Positions 22,801 to 33,487 of a DNA stretch of 64,000 bases are shown in pieces (within the stretch, counting starts at the first letter, position 1; every line of letters starts with the position of its first letter). Position numbers and translations under genes: made by a program. Source of the stretch: Ciona savignyi (taxonomy: Eukaryota > Chordata > Ascidiacea > Phlebobranchia > Cionidae); assembly GCA_000149265.1 (NCBI GenBank), contig CH002044.1, forward strand, positions 1,612,014 through 1,676,013. Direction: 5' to 3'. The notes below the pieces were generated by a model that saw only the letters and a program-made list of their open reading frames with translations, ran no database searches and had not been told where the DNA came from.

Positions 22801-25800
22801 ACGCTACTAACAAGTTTATGATCCACCACGAGAGGGGGACAGTGAGCACGATCACTTCCAATCTGGACAGAGAAGAGAGCGCTACCTATGAACTAGTTAT
22901 TCAGGTAAAAGTTGATTTAATTTGGTTTTATTTAATATACTACAAGCACGGCTCCACACACAGTATATCCCGAAGGACATATATTTGTTTCTATATATAA
23001 CAGCTTTGAAAATCGAAATTCTGTCTGTTTGCGCAAGCGTGTGTGTAAATACAGCTTGGTAGACAAAGATGTGATGGTATAAGCATAACACCTTCGAATT
23101 TTATCCCACGGGAAAACACACCAAATCACAAATTCCCGCTGTCTCCATCGGGTCGTGAAATAGCAAAATCCCAATAATCCTACCAGCAGACTCTCTCCAC
23201 AGCAAAACCCGCATCAACTAATTAACATATTGACAGGCGAGGGACGATCCAAACGCTCGACTCAGCTTCTCCGCCACTACCACACTCACAATCTCAGTTA
23301 TCGACGTGAATGATAGTCCACCGGTATTCGTCAACGAGCCATACAAGCCACTTATTCCCGAGGATGCCAGTAAGTAGATAAGTTTGAGAGTGAAGTTTAA
23401 AATACCCGAACCAAAGATTGTAACAGGACTTGAAATGTGGCTTAGTTTGTTTCTTGACAAACTTTGTTTAAACATAGTTATACTGTGGCCGCTATTTTAA
23501 GAGGACCGAAACCCCCTCCGAATCAAAGGGAACTTATAATAATAATTTTTTTTTACTTCGCCAGAAATCGGATCCGAAATTGTCCGACTTTCGACCACAG
23601 ATGCTGACGTAGGTGAAAACGCACAAAGTATCTACGTCATCGAGGACGGAGATGACTCAGCAATGTTCAGCATAGAGGCTATCGATAACTTGGGTGTTCT
23701 CAAAGTCAAAAAGGTGAGCTACCAACCGTAATAGCCAACATTGTATATAGCTGAATTGCACATTCGGCCAGATATAGTTATATTAGCAAATTCGATTTTC
23801 CTCACGCAAAATTTTTAGACTTTTTTTTCAATACTGTCCGTTTTTCAAAAGATATAAGCTATATATAATCTTCGTTTTTTTTAAATCGGCACCGGTTAAG
23901 AAGTTTTTACTTGGCGAAAACAAAAAAATGGCGAAACAAGTTTATCGAATTTTTAACGAGGTGTATCAACCCACAGAGATTGGACTACGAAACCGCCCCC
24001 GACCACAAGTACAGCGTCAGGGTTCGTGCAAGGAACACCCATCCAGACCCCAACCTCGCCTACCTCGGTTCAATGGACGACGTCACTGATGTCGTCATCA
24101 CTGTGACCGACGTCAACGAACCGCCAGAGTTCACGGAAGTCAATTACGAATTCTCAGGTAAGGGTTTCAATAATTTAAAGATGGTGTCCCTGTGTAAAAA
24201 AGTATATAAAACTTTTAATTCTAACTATTTATTAACCCTTTGTGACAAATTGATATACAAGGCCTAAAAATTGGCAAAACAAATACTGTGTCAGCGTTGA
24301 ACAAAGTCCAGATTTTGACTTTAAAGATTTGTGTTGCAACTTTTTGATTTCTAACCTTTCCTCGTTCTTCAGTTCGGGAAGACGCGATCCGGGGATTCCC
24401 CATTCGAGCAGTGACCGCGGTTGACCCGGAAGGCGACTCGTTCAGGTGAGTTGAGTTCATCTTCGGTTCAATAAAAATATCGGATTTCCGGTTTTCACCC
24501 ATCCCCCTCTCCTCGCAGCTACTTCCTGAGGGACGAAAGCAAACGATTCGCGATTGACGCCGTTTCCGGTATGATCTCGGTCGCTGGAGAACTTGACCGC
24601 GAACTGCAGGCAACATATGACGTCACAGTGTACGCCGGGTCGCCAGGTGAGTTTTCAAACAATCCGTCGCGGCTTGTCGGTTGTCAAATGGAAGATCGCG
24701 CATTCGGGAACTACCACCTTCATTTTGCTTGATCGACTACATGAATCTGTGCACCAACAGCTGTTTTCGTTCTTTCTAAGTTATTGTTTTAACACTCTAC
24801 TGGTAAACATCAAAATAATTAAATACTAAAAATAATTTTCGAATGCTAAAACAACACAGTTTAAGTATTTAAAACCACATTGTTTAAAAACCCTCAATAT
24901 ATCGTTTAGAAAATGCGGTTGCAACTTTGATAATACGGTTCTCTTACATTACCAATAAAAGAATCCGTTTACTGTGTTCTACAAGCTCTCTTGTAATGAA
25001 ACAATTACTGGTTTTACAACCAGAACATTTTGTATTGTAAAAATAGTCCATGAATTTAAACGCATTTCTTCTCAGGCGATTTGGATTTCCGAAGCACCGC
25101 TCGTATTACCATCTCGATAAGCGATGTGAACGACAACCCGCCGCATCCGCTAGATGGCGACAAAGTACAAGTTATATTATGCGATAATCAGCACGAAAAG
25201 GGACAGGTAAGGTGTATGAAGTACTCAGCGGTCTTATAGACGCTGAAAAACTCATTAACATTTGCGAAGTGTTTTTGGGGGTTGCAGTAAATAAGCTGAT
25301 GTATTTATCTGCTTAAATCAAATTATCACGAAATTCACCTTAAAGAAAAAACTCGACCGCAATCTTTGCAATACGCTTGGCCTATATAGTAATAACACAT
25401 TGTGGTAATAAGCCTATTGTATTAAAAAAAATATACATAATCGACTAGCTAGTGTATGTTGTCGATCCTTTTTCTTTCTGATGTCCGACAAATTACCACG
25501 ACGTACGATCGTGTGGCCGAATGTTTAGCGTGATCAATACATACCGACTCCAATATAAAAAGAGTCCGAGTTACGAGCCCATTTTGGGTTCAAAACTTGT
25601 CTCGGTAAAAACAATAATAAACTTCTGCAAACGCTACCACCCGTAACACGTTCAAACTACAAATATAAAACTTGGAAATATCTCTCTCAGATCTTGCACC
25701 CGAAGATAAAGTTCACCGACCCTGATTCGCCCATCAACGGGCAACCTTTCACCTACTACAGCACAGAACATGACAACTACAAGCATTTTGAACTCGTCAA

Positions 25801-28251
25801 TAACGACGGTAGGATACTCGATAGTAGTACTAGCCTTCATTTTATTTTATACTGGTCGGAATTGTCTATCGATTTAGTAAAAGAAACACTTTGTACAGTT
25901 TTAGCAAGTTAACATTAAAAAAATATATTCCGTCCCAGCTAATCTGAATCTAGCGGTCCCATTTGAAATAGGCAAGGTAAAAAAAAAACTTAAATAATGC
26001 GTAACTACCAAATCCTACAATACAGATGGCACCGCCAGTCTTCGCACAGCCCACCGAGGCTACTCGTCTTCAATTCGAGAATACGAACTTCCGCTCATCG
26101 TGGAAGACAATGGGAACCCGAAGCTCAACGCGACTTACACCATCACAGGTTTGATTATTATTCCTGCGAAAACATTGCTATTCCAGAAATAAATACATCA
26201 AATTGTCATGTTAAAGTATGCGTATTTTTATGCTTATAGTAAATTTGCCTAATTATTACTCGTACCAATTTTGATACCAATTTTTAGCCTCCATATGGTT
26301 CAGGGCAGTTATTTGTAATTTTTGCTAAAATTTAAAAATCAAAATCGCTAAATGTGTATTGTTACGTCACAGTGCGCGCTTGTCACTGTTCCGAGAGCGG
26401 GAAAGAGCTATGTGACGCAGCTGCATTGACAGGAGCGGTACGATTCGAATTGTTGTTGATCATTCTGGGAGTTGTGGTGCTGTTCTTAGGTGAGTACTGC
26501 ACTTGTGTGGTTTGTGAACTTTGCTGTTTATTTAACCTATTGTTGGCAAGCATTTTTTTAATTATAAAGGACTCGCAAAAAATGGCAAAATTACATCCAA
26601 GATAGCTTAACTGTATGTTAGTATTTTTTTTAAATTGGAGAAATATAATTACCCGTTTAAGTAATATTTATTAGTCTTACATCGATGCTATCCGTCAATT
26701 GTTGCTCTCCATTAACCCAAAATGTGGGGATTCAAAAATTAACCTTTTATTAATTTTCTAAATAAAAATTTCTATCCGCAGTGTTCGTTGTTATTCTCAT
26801 CACGGTTCGGCGCCGTCGCCACCACCGCGCTGAGCTTTTGCTCAAAGCGAGCATCAGTTCGAGTGAGGACGACGTCAGAGAGAACATCATCTCGTACAAC
26901 GAGGAGGGGGGTGGCGAAGAAGATACAGCGGCGTTTGATCTCAGCGCCCTCCAGCGGGACTACTGCAGCAGCTCTTCCGGGTATGTTGTTCACTCCCGGA
27001 TAAATTAATACACCGGAATTGTCACTAGTTAAAATGTACTATTCATATTCTTTATAATGCCGTTAAATATATGATTCTAAACACCTTTATGATTTACTAA
27101 TTCTGACGCTCTTGGAGCTAAGAATGTACGTATGTACGTATCACCAATCATATTCAATTTAGGTATAATATCTAACAGCTATAAAATTACCTCAAGACAA
27201 TTTAAAATAATTAAAAATAATTAAATAATAAATAGAATATATAAATAATTTCAGTTTACACTTTATTGGTAGAATCATAGTGAATTGGAATAAAAGGATC
27301 GGTACCATCAACTGTAACATATATCTTCCTGAAATATCACTTTCGTTACTTTTAGTTTGAAACAAACTTTGTAATAGCTTCATTATTTACAGTGATGACG
27401 TAGTACAAAAATTAAATTAAACACATTTTATACTCACCCTTAATCACTCCAAAATTAAATCATAAATTGCTCCACAGATCTCAATTCAAACACCGACTAG
27501 ATTTCTCAAGCCCCCCATCCACGAAAGTGAGCACGGTACCACCATACGTACCCCCTCTAAACGGGGTTTCCCCCGATATACGAGACTTCATCAACGGGCG
27601 CAAGGAAGGCGAGGATGTGGATGACTCGAGGTTGGCGTTCGATTCACTTCAGGTGGGTTTGTGTTTTCACCGGACGGGTTTCGAACCCGCGATCTCAGGG
27701 TTCTGTGGCGTGATGGTTTTGCGCACGATTCGTTTTCCCTGCATTTTCGGCCCATTTGGATTTATGGATTTTGTTCTTTAAACAGCTCTAATAATTTGCA
27801 CTAGCGTTATTAAAATATACAAATTTCCGGCATGACATTGATGTTATAGCGGATGGGGTGAATTTTATTGAAAGCTGGGGTTTCGGCAGATATAATTGTT
27901 TCTAGGATTTCCAACTTGGAACGTTTGTCAGTCTGAATGTGCAATCTTCAGCTTTTACTCGTGTAATAGTATTTAAAAGTCCACCAAACTAATTCTATCT
28001 TTGTACAGATCTACGCATACGAAGGAGAAGGGTCGGATGCTGGTTCATTGAGCAGCTTGGCGAGCGGATCGGACGATTCTGACCAGAATTACGACTACCT
28101 TCGTGACTGGGGACCCAGATTCGACAAGTTGGCTAACATTTACGGATCGGGTCGACCGCAGTGGTCCGACGGGGAATGCGCGTCGGTTTCCCCGCCAACC
28201 TCGTATCTGAGCAGCCGAGGAACGATGGGACGCAGGAAAACAGCGCTTTGA
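19808..28251 (+). CDS. Classical cadherin, complete, 16 coding exons
   Basis: Exons 19808-20281, 20608-20760, 22163-22301, 22708-22904, 23237-23369, 23565-23713, 23977-24157, 24373-24445, 24519-24646, 25076-25206, 25691-25808, 26026-26148, 26373-26489, 26782-26980, 27478-27652, 28009-28251. All have GT-AG junctions and the frame closes exactly (2733 nt). The product is a Ca2+-dependent cell-adhesion receptor. In order: signal peptide (1-16), prodomain, furin site RQKR (136-139), five EC repeats with LDRE and [16 protein letters not shown] calcium motifs, a Cys-containing membrane-proximal segment (CHC...C, 670-680), a TM helix (about 691-714) and RRRRHH. The tail has the p120-catenin core ([15 protein letters not shown], 739-753) and the C-terminal beta-catenin site ([24 protein letters not shown]). 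Type I or II is unclear; the mature chain starts with Trp. Confidence 0.95.
20798..20877 (-). repeat. SINE fragment in cadherin intron 2
   Basis: Matches part of the SINE at 45342-45634 (cagattgcctcg, 'gtcgggtt', 'gggttaccgga', 'gtgtgtt' blocks in the same order). Fragmentary. Confidence 0.5.
25498..25600 (+). repeat. tRNA-derived repeat (second family) in cadherin intron 10
   Basis: Core GTGTGGCCGAATGTTTAGCG resembles a tRNA D-arm/A-box; the downstream 'cgagcccattttgggttc' block recalls a B-box region. Aligns with 5990-6085 and, inverted, with 30565-30663. Confidence 0.6.
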
Positions 28252-28735
28252 TGAGCGCGACATGGCGGCCATGAAAGAAATGGCGAGAACAGAGAAGCCC
28301 AAGCGCAAAGAGACAGTTTCCAGATAAACTACATTTCCTTCAATTAGAAATCATAGGTTTTTTATCGTTAAGTCAATCGTTTGCCACGAATATGCTTCAA
28401 GTGGGAATTTCCCTTCTTTCGTTTTTTCTTCAGCTTTTTGTAGATCGTAGCGTATTATTTCCATTTTAACAGTGATTTTCTACGTACAACATTATTTTTT
28501 ACTTCGGTTGCCAACAGCTGTTCGTTTTCTATTTCGCAATATATGATTCTAACGTTTCAATAAAATCATTTCTTTGACAAAAAAGAAATGCACAAGTAAG
28601 CCCTTAATAACGACCAATGAGCTAACTTTGGTTTAATCAGTATCCAATGTTGAAAGAGTTAAAACTTACAGTAATGTATGTCAATAAGGTGTAGACGTTA
28701 ACAAATCTCTCATTAGGATACTTTAACAAAAAAAT
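28252..28735 (+). other. Cadherin 3' UTR and flank
   Basis: AATAAA at 28559-28564, about 310 bases after the cadherin stop, is the likely poly(A) signal. Nothing else is recognisable before the SLC23 exon relic. Confidence 0.55.
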
Positions 28736-28846
28736 GGAAATTTGAATTTTTAAATATTTTTCTAAGTTTTCAAAATACGTTCCATTTTTGCCGACATACC
28801 AAGACAGATACAAAGACATCGAAGACTAAAGATACAAGAAGCAACT
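28736..28846 (+). pseudogene. Relic of an SLC23 terminal exon
   Basis: The stretch KYVPFLPxYQDRYKDxED is shared with the last exon of the SLC23 gene at 46933-47023; the DNA is nearly identical over about 70 bases. The match begins in intron sequence before the exon ('ggaaattt' and a T-rich tract), so this came from genomic DNA and not from a spliced transcript. Here a TAA follows GAAGAC where the parent continues with Lys-Glu-Lys, and the acceptor region has changed so the parental frame and splice phase are no longer kept. No other SLC23 exon lies nearby. Confidence 0.75.
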
Positions 28847-30044
28847 TTATTCTTATCATTTGATATAATTTCATCCAAGTTACAACTCGACAAATGTATC
28901 CATGTTTAAGTAACCCACTTCATTCCTTCGCGCTTCAACCCCTTTTACATTACCCATATAGTTGGTTCACCTTTAGGCTGTTGCTGTTTTGGTCGGAACA
29001 TATGTCCAGTCTTTAAGACTTGATAACCCGAGACACGTTTTTATTCAAAAATCAATGATGATCTATTCTAACACAATCAGTACAGTACACACCAATTAGA
29101 CACTTTTCTAGTAAATTTCCTTTTCTTTCATTTCTTAAACCAACTGGTTTGGTTAAAAATGTCTAGCAATTGAGCGAATGTCACGAAAAACGCCAATCGC
29201 TGGGATATTGAATCAGTTGAATGACATAAACTTTAAAGAAAATACGTGTATGACATTTTAGTTGCATAGTTTTAAAGTTGCTGTTATACCAAGTTAGAAA
29301 GATATTGGTTGATATGAATATGCTGGACGCTCTACCGCTTTTGCGTCCATCAGGCGGAAAATTCCGGATCGAAACCAGTCATCTGATAGTCAAAAGCCTT
29401 CATTAGACAGCAGGTGTTTTGTGAAAGATAGAACCGGTAAAATGATTAGTATGAGAAAACACTAAAGCAATGTCTACTCTAAGCAGCATACCGCAATAGG
29501 GTCGGTAACCGACTGTGGTAACATTTGGCCTTGTAATAACTCACTCTCTTTACCTTCCCAAACCCATTTACGATAAGGCGCCCAATTGGTGAATCTGCTG
29601 TCGAAATTCGTACAAACTTGGTAAATCTGCTGTCGAATTTTAAGATTTAACACAACGAAACAGGTGGCGAAACGTTTGCAATAAAATCACAGTAGCAACT
29701 CAATAGCACAGCGATTGAAATCACGCTAGGGATGCAGCGTCAGTACCGAAATATAACCACAGTCTCACCATTTCTATAATGATTTACGCAATGAATTCCG
29801 GGCTAAACTAAATGACAAGGTGTAAGGAGGAAGACGAAACGGGTGGATGCATGAAGAGAATGGCCATATTGGCAGTTGGGGTTAGCGGTCGATTTAAGAT
29901 TAGTTATTAGGGTGATTTTTCATTTTTTCATTTTTCTTTCCAAGTAGACTGGATGGATTGTTATTAATGGATAAATCCGTTCTTTCGTGGGTTATTTGGC
30001 ATTTCTTGAAAAATATTGATTACTCCAATTAGACAGAGGGTGAA
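28847..30044. other. Intergenic, no gene seen
   Basis: AT-rich. A short direct repeat (two copies of 'aatctgctgtcgaa' near 29590-29640) and a weak SINE-like patch at 29480-29570 are the only structures noted. Confidence 0.35.
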
Positions 30045-31598
30045 CTATAAATTATTTAAATTTGAATAAGCGTCTTTTGTTCTTTTAAAATTGCTTTTGA
30101 GTAAACTTTGTTTTGATTCTTCGTCCGACGTTTCGTCGCCGCTAGACGGTACACAGGAGCTCGTTTTTGTCCACTCCACAGTTGCACAGTTGCACCGGTA
30201 CGGCATTTGATATCTTGTATAAGCCGATATGCAGGATTTGGTATACAGCAATGTTAAAATCAGGTCCAGAAGAAAACCGATGATTTTGATATCGACCTGG
30301 GATTATAAGAAAATGTAGTTACTTGTAATAAAGTAAAGGGGAATGCTCATATTTATCTTTGAGAATAGGAAAACGCAAAAAAACGCAAGGATCGAGGATT
30401 ATTTCGTGATATCATTCGTATAGTAGAAGCTCTTGTATTATTTTAAGGACGATAGGGAAATTAATATTGTTCCATTGGGTAGACGGAGATATAAAAAAAT
30501 ATTATGTTCTATCCTTACCTTTCAACAATATCTGTATAAAGCAAATATCTACTTTTTTAACCGGGTAAAGTTTCGTACAACATGATAGGTTCGTCACTAG
30601 GACCGTTTTTTTTTATATGAAGAGATATATGATTCGGTAGCGTTAGCCATTTAGCCACACTGCCGTTTAGCAAAGACTTACCTCCACGTGGTGTTCGTAG
30701 AACTTCGGGATGTCGATAATGGAAGATAGTGAACATACAAGGAACCCAGTTGCAGTTAACAAGGAATGTATGTAATCCTGGGGACAGGTATCTTTAGTCC
30801 TGGGGTTGTTTAAAGAATACTAACGTCTGTATGACGGCCGAGGAATATGGCTGTTTAAACACGTCAGCAGCTTTTCGGTATTTGTGTGTATTTTTTATTT
30901 TTGATATTTTGTTCAGCCTCGTGTCTATACTACAAATAAAAGTACCGGGGTTCTATCTCAGGTCTAGCTGATTTCTACAGGGTTGTCTTTGGGCAAGAAA
31001 CTTAATGGACGTTACCATGATAAGGTGTATACAAATAGAAAGTTTAAAAACTCTTATATAATAATCCAAAGTATTCCCTGTTAAAAGAAAACATGGATGA
31101 TGATTGCAGGCTTAAAATCAAAGTTATATTAGCTACAAAGCATTTGCATTCGATATAACTCATGGATTTTGATATCATAGTAGAACAGCTTCGTAAACCA
31201 TACAGTGGCACTAGTTAATTTGACTATTACCATACCAATGTTATATCGGATGTCGCTGTACATCACACGGAGGTAAAAATAAATATTATCTCTTGTCTGA
31301 TATTGCAACTTACCCAGTGGTCCCACGTCCATCCTGGCACTGGTTTTATTATTTCATTCGATTCCAGCTCTTCGTAGCCACCGCATATCGGACACCGCAT
31401 CCCCCGCTGTGGATTCGTCATCCCTCGGTCGATCTTTCGCATGAAAAACAAGATGGCGGACGTGGTCGCCAGAGAGAACCACAGTACAGCTCTGTGGAGG
31501 TCAATGTTGGGGAATTCCCCGCGCCGCCACTCGACGTTGATGCACGAAAGGAAAAACAAACCAATCTCCGTCGCAACCAAGTCCAGCACCATCAAAAT
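30045..31598 (-). CDS. Unrecognised multi-pass membrane protein, two exons seen
   Basis: Exon 31598-31314 (95 codons; acceptor ttgttcag, donor gtaagt) and terminal exon 30296-30045 (83 codons plus TAA; acceptor atcccag) are both phase 0. Together they would encode three hydrophobic helices: LVATEIGLFFLSCI, AVLWFSLATTSAILFFM and IIGFLLDLILTLLY. A CPIC pair lies between helices 2 and 3, with two more Cys (CNC) after helix 3, then a hydrophilic Ser/Asp/Glu/Lys tail ending NLNNL. Codon use in the first exon is GC-richer than its surroundings. An ATG three codons into that exon could be the start if the message is trans-spliced at its acceptor; otherwise upstream exons are missing, and intervening exons cannot be excluded. 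I do not recognise the family. Confidence 0.55.
30565..30663 (-). repeat. tRNA-derived repeat (second family), inverted
   Basis: Reverse complement contains TGTGGCTAAATGGCTAACGC and 'ggtcctagtgacgaacc', matching 5990-6085 and 25498-25600. It lies in the intron of the membrane-protein gene. Confidence 0.6.
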
Positions 31599-31651
31599 CT
31601 GAACAATGACCGGTTACAGCAACTTCGGAAATTAGAATATACGATTTTTCT

Positions 31652-31914
31652 GTTTTATCCCCGTGAAAGAAAAAAAAGCAAGGAGCGTTAACACACGGGA
31701 AATCGTCAGATTACCTCGTGCACCGTCGAGTTACCGAAGATATTGCTGTGTGTTGTGTATGAGTCAGACGTGACTTTAAGTTGGTAGAACCGATTAACCT
31801 ACAAGGCCCAGGCAATGTCCGTTAAGTGCTTTGCCCTAGGACACAAGTGACTAGATTTTTCGAACCTACAACACTTCGGCTGAAAGGAGACGCACTAATC
31901 CACCAAGCAAACAG
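31652..31914 (-). repeat. tRNA-derived SINE copy
   Basis: Nearly full copy of the family at 45342-45634: 'atccccgtgaa', 'gttaacacacggg', 'gtgtgttgtgtatga' and 'aagtgctttgcc' blocks in order, ending in the tRNA-like head. It forms an inverted pair with the copy at 32255-32425. Confidence 0.7.
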
Positions 31915-32254
31915 TATGATAAATACTTCCATAAATGAATAGCCCTAACGAGTTATTTGGTAATACTAATACCCGTCTGTAATTCATTCAATATGAAATT
32001 TCGCATAATATATGAATGACCCATCCAGCTATCTATTCCTAGAACCAAGTAAGACATGAATCGCTGTAAGAGCCTCGGAATTTGCACTGTGGCCACAAGT
32101 ATAATGTGATTACATCAGAATTAATTCTCCAGCGCACGTATTTTCCTCACGAGTCATTCCACTACAACCAACTATAAAAGCTGTGAATTTCCCACTCGCT
32201 AGGAAAAAATGACATCCCCTCACTTACAAATATAATAACCTTGGCTGAACCCAG

Positions 32255-32425
32255 CGGATTAATCGGTTCTATTAAATTGAAGGAACGTGTGATTCATACA
32301 CAACACACTGCAATAGCTCCGGTAACCCGATGATGGGCGCGAGGTGATCTGACGATTGCCCGTGTGTTAACCCCCTTGGTTTTCCCATTCACGGGAATAA
32401 ACATAAAAATCCTAACCTACAAAAA
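32255..32425 (+). repeat. tRNA-derived SINE copy, 5' truncated
   Basis: Plus-oriented copy: 'acacaacacactgcaatag', 'gaggtgatctgacgattg', 'ttttcccattcacggg' blocks, ending in a TCCTAAC-type tail. Lacks the tRNA-like head. The rest of 31915-33487 shows no gene. Confidence 0.7.
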
Positions 32426-33487
32426 GAAACCGCTGCCTACTCACAATTTGAACGAGTTTAATACAAACATGAGGTGTCTTGATACAACAGCTGCTTGAGT
32501 ATGTCCGATCACAACAGAAACAACATTTCGACGAGTTGGTAGATTTCATATCAATATTTAACGCGATTGCATCGATTTAACTACGTCATCTTATTACTAT
32601 CACTCTCGGGTTTGTACAAATACCGGACTCTAATAAAAAAAAAGTTTTTAATCGTACAAGGTAACTTTTGTTTAACTTTACAAGTTATATATAGGTTTGC
32701 TGTAACAATAACCCTACATAAACAGTTCATGTGCCTATGAACCGACCTTAATGCAAACATGACTTATAAAGGCTTAAATTTGCAATAGTTCTTTAAAACC
32801 GATGTCTTTGCTTGTAAGGATATTAATATTAAAAATATTTAAGGGGGATTACAAAACAGAAGGTAATAGGGAAACTACACAATAAATTTATGAAAATTTA
32901 CTGCAGTCGCAATTCTAACGCCAATTTACACTTAAAGACTCAAATCCACATTACAGTGTCGCTTTTCAACTACTCTTTTTATAATATTGTTCCGTTTTCA
33001 TATATGACTTCGTATACTAAACGACTTGCTGGCTGACACTCAAATAATCCTTCATAAATGCTCCTTGAACACTCGAACAGCCAAACGGCTTTGAACAACT
33101 TTCCCTAAAGCATAAAGCTTACACGCACGAGTGAGTAATAAAGGACATCAACAAAACTCTTTCACAAAATCCTTAAATGTTTTGATGTCTACACAGCGAA
33201 TTTCACGATATAATTACGTCATGCTTAAATTAACGATTGAGCAATTGTCTCAGTCATGCTCGATAAGCCATGGTTAAACTGCTGTTAAAAATACAGTCAT
33301 TTTGTCAGCGGTGTAGATTCCACTACTAGAATCTAGACTTAAACATTGCACTAAGTACACTATAGCTTTTAAATGTCCCTTGACCAGACATGGGTTAATC
33401 GTTAACTTTATAAAACAACACAGAAGTACACCAATTCGATAAAACGTTCAGTTTCCCAAACTCAAAATAAAAATATTTAAATTATTA

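Noticed and set aside
24221..24616. 131-codon minus frame
   Set aside because: Antisense of cadherin exons 8-9 and the introns around them.
31293..31691. 132-codon plus frame
   Set aside because: Antisense of the minus-strand membrane exon, which has hydrophobic helices and matching GT-AG sites; the plus frame runs on into a SINE.
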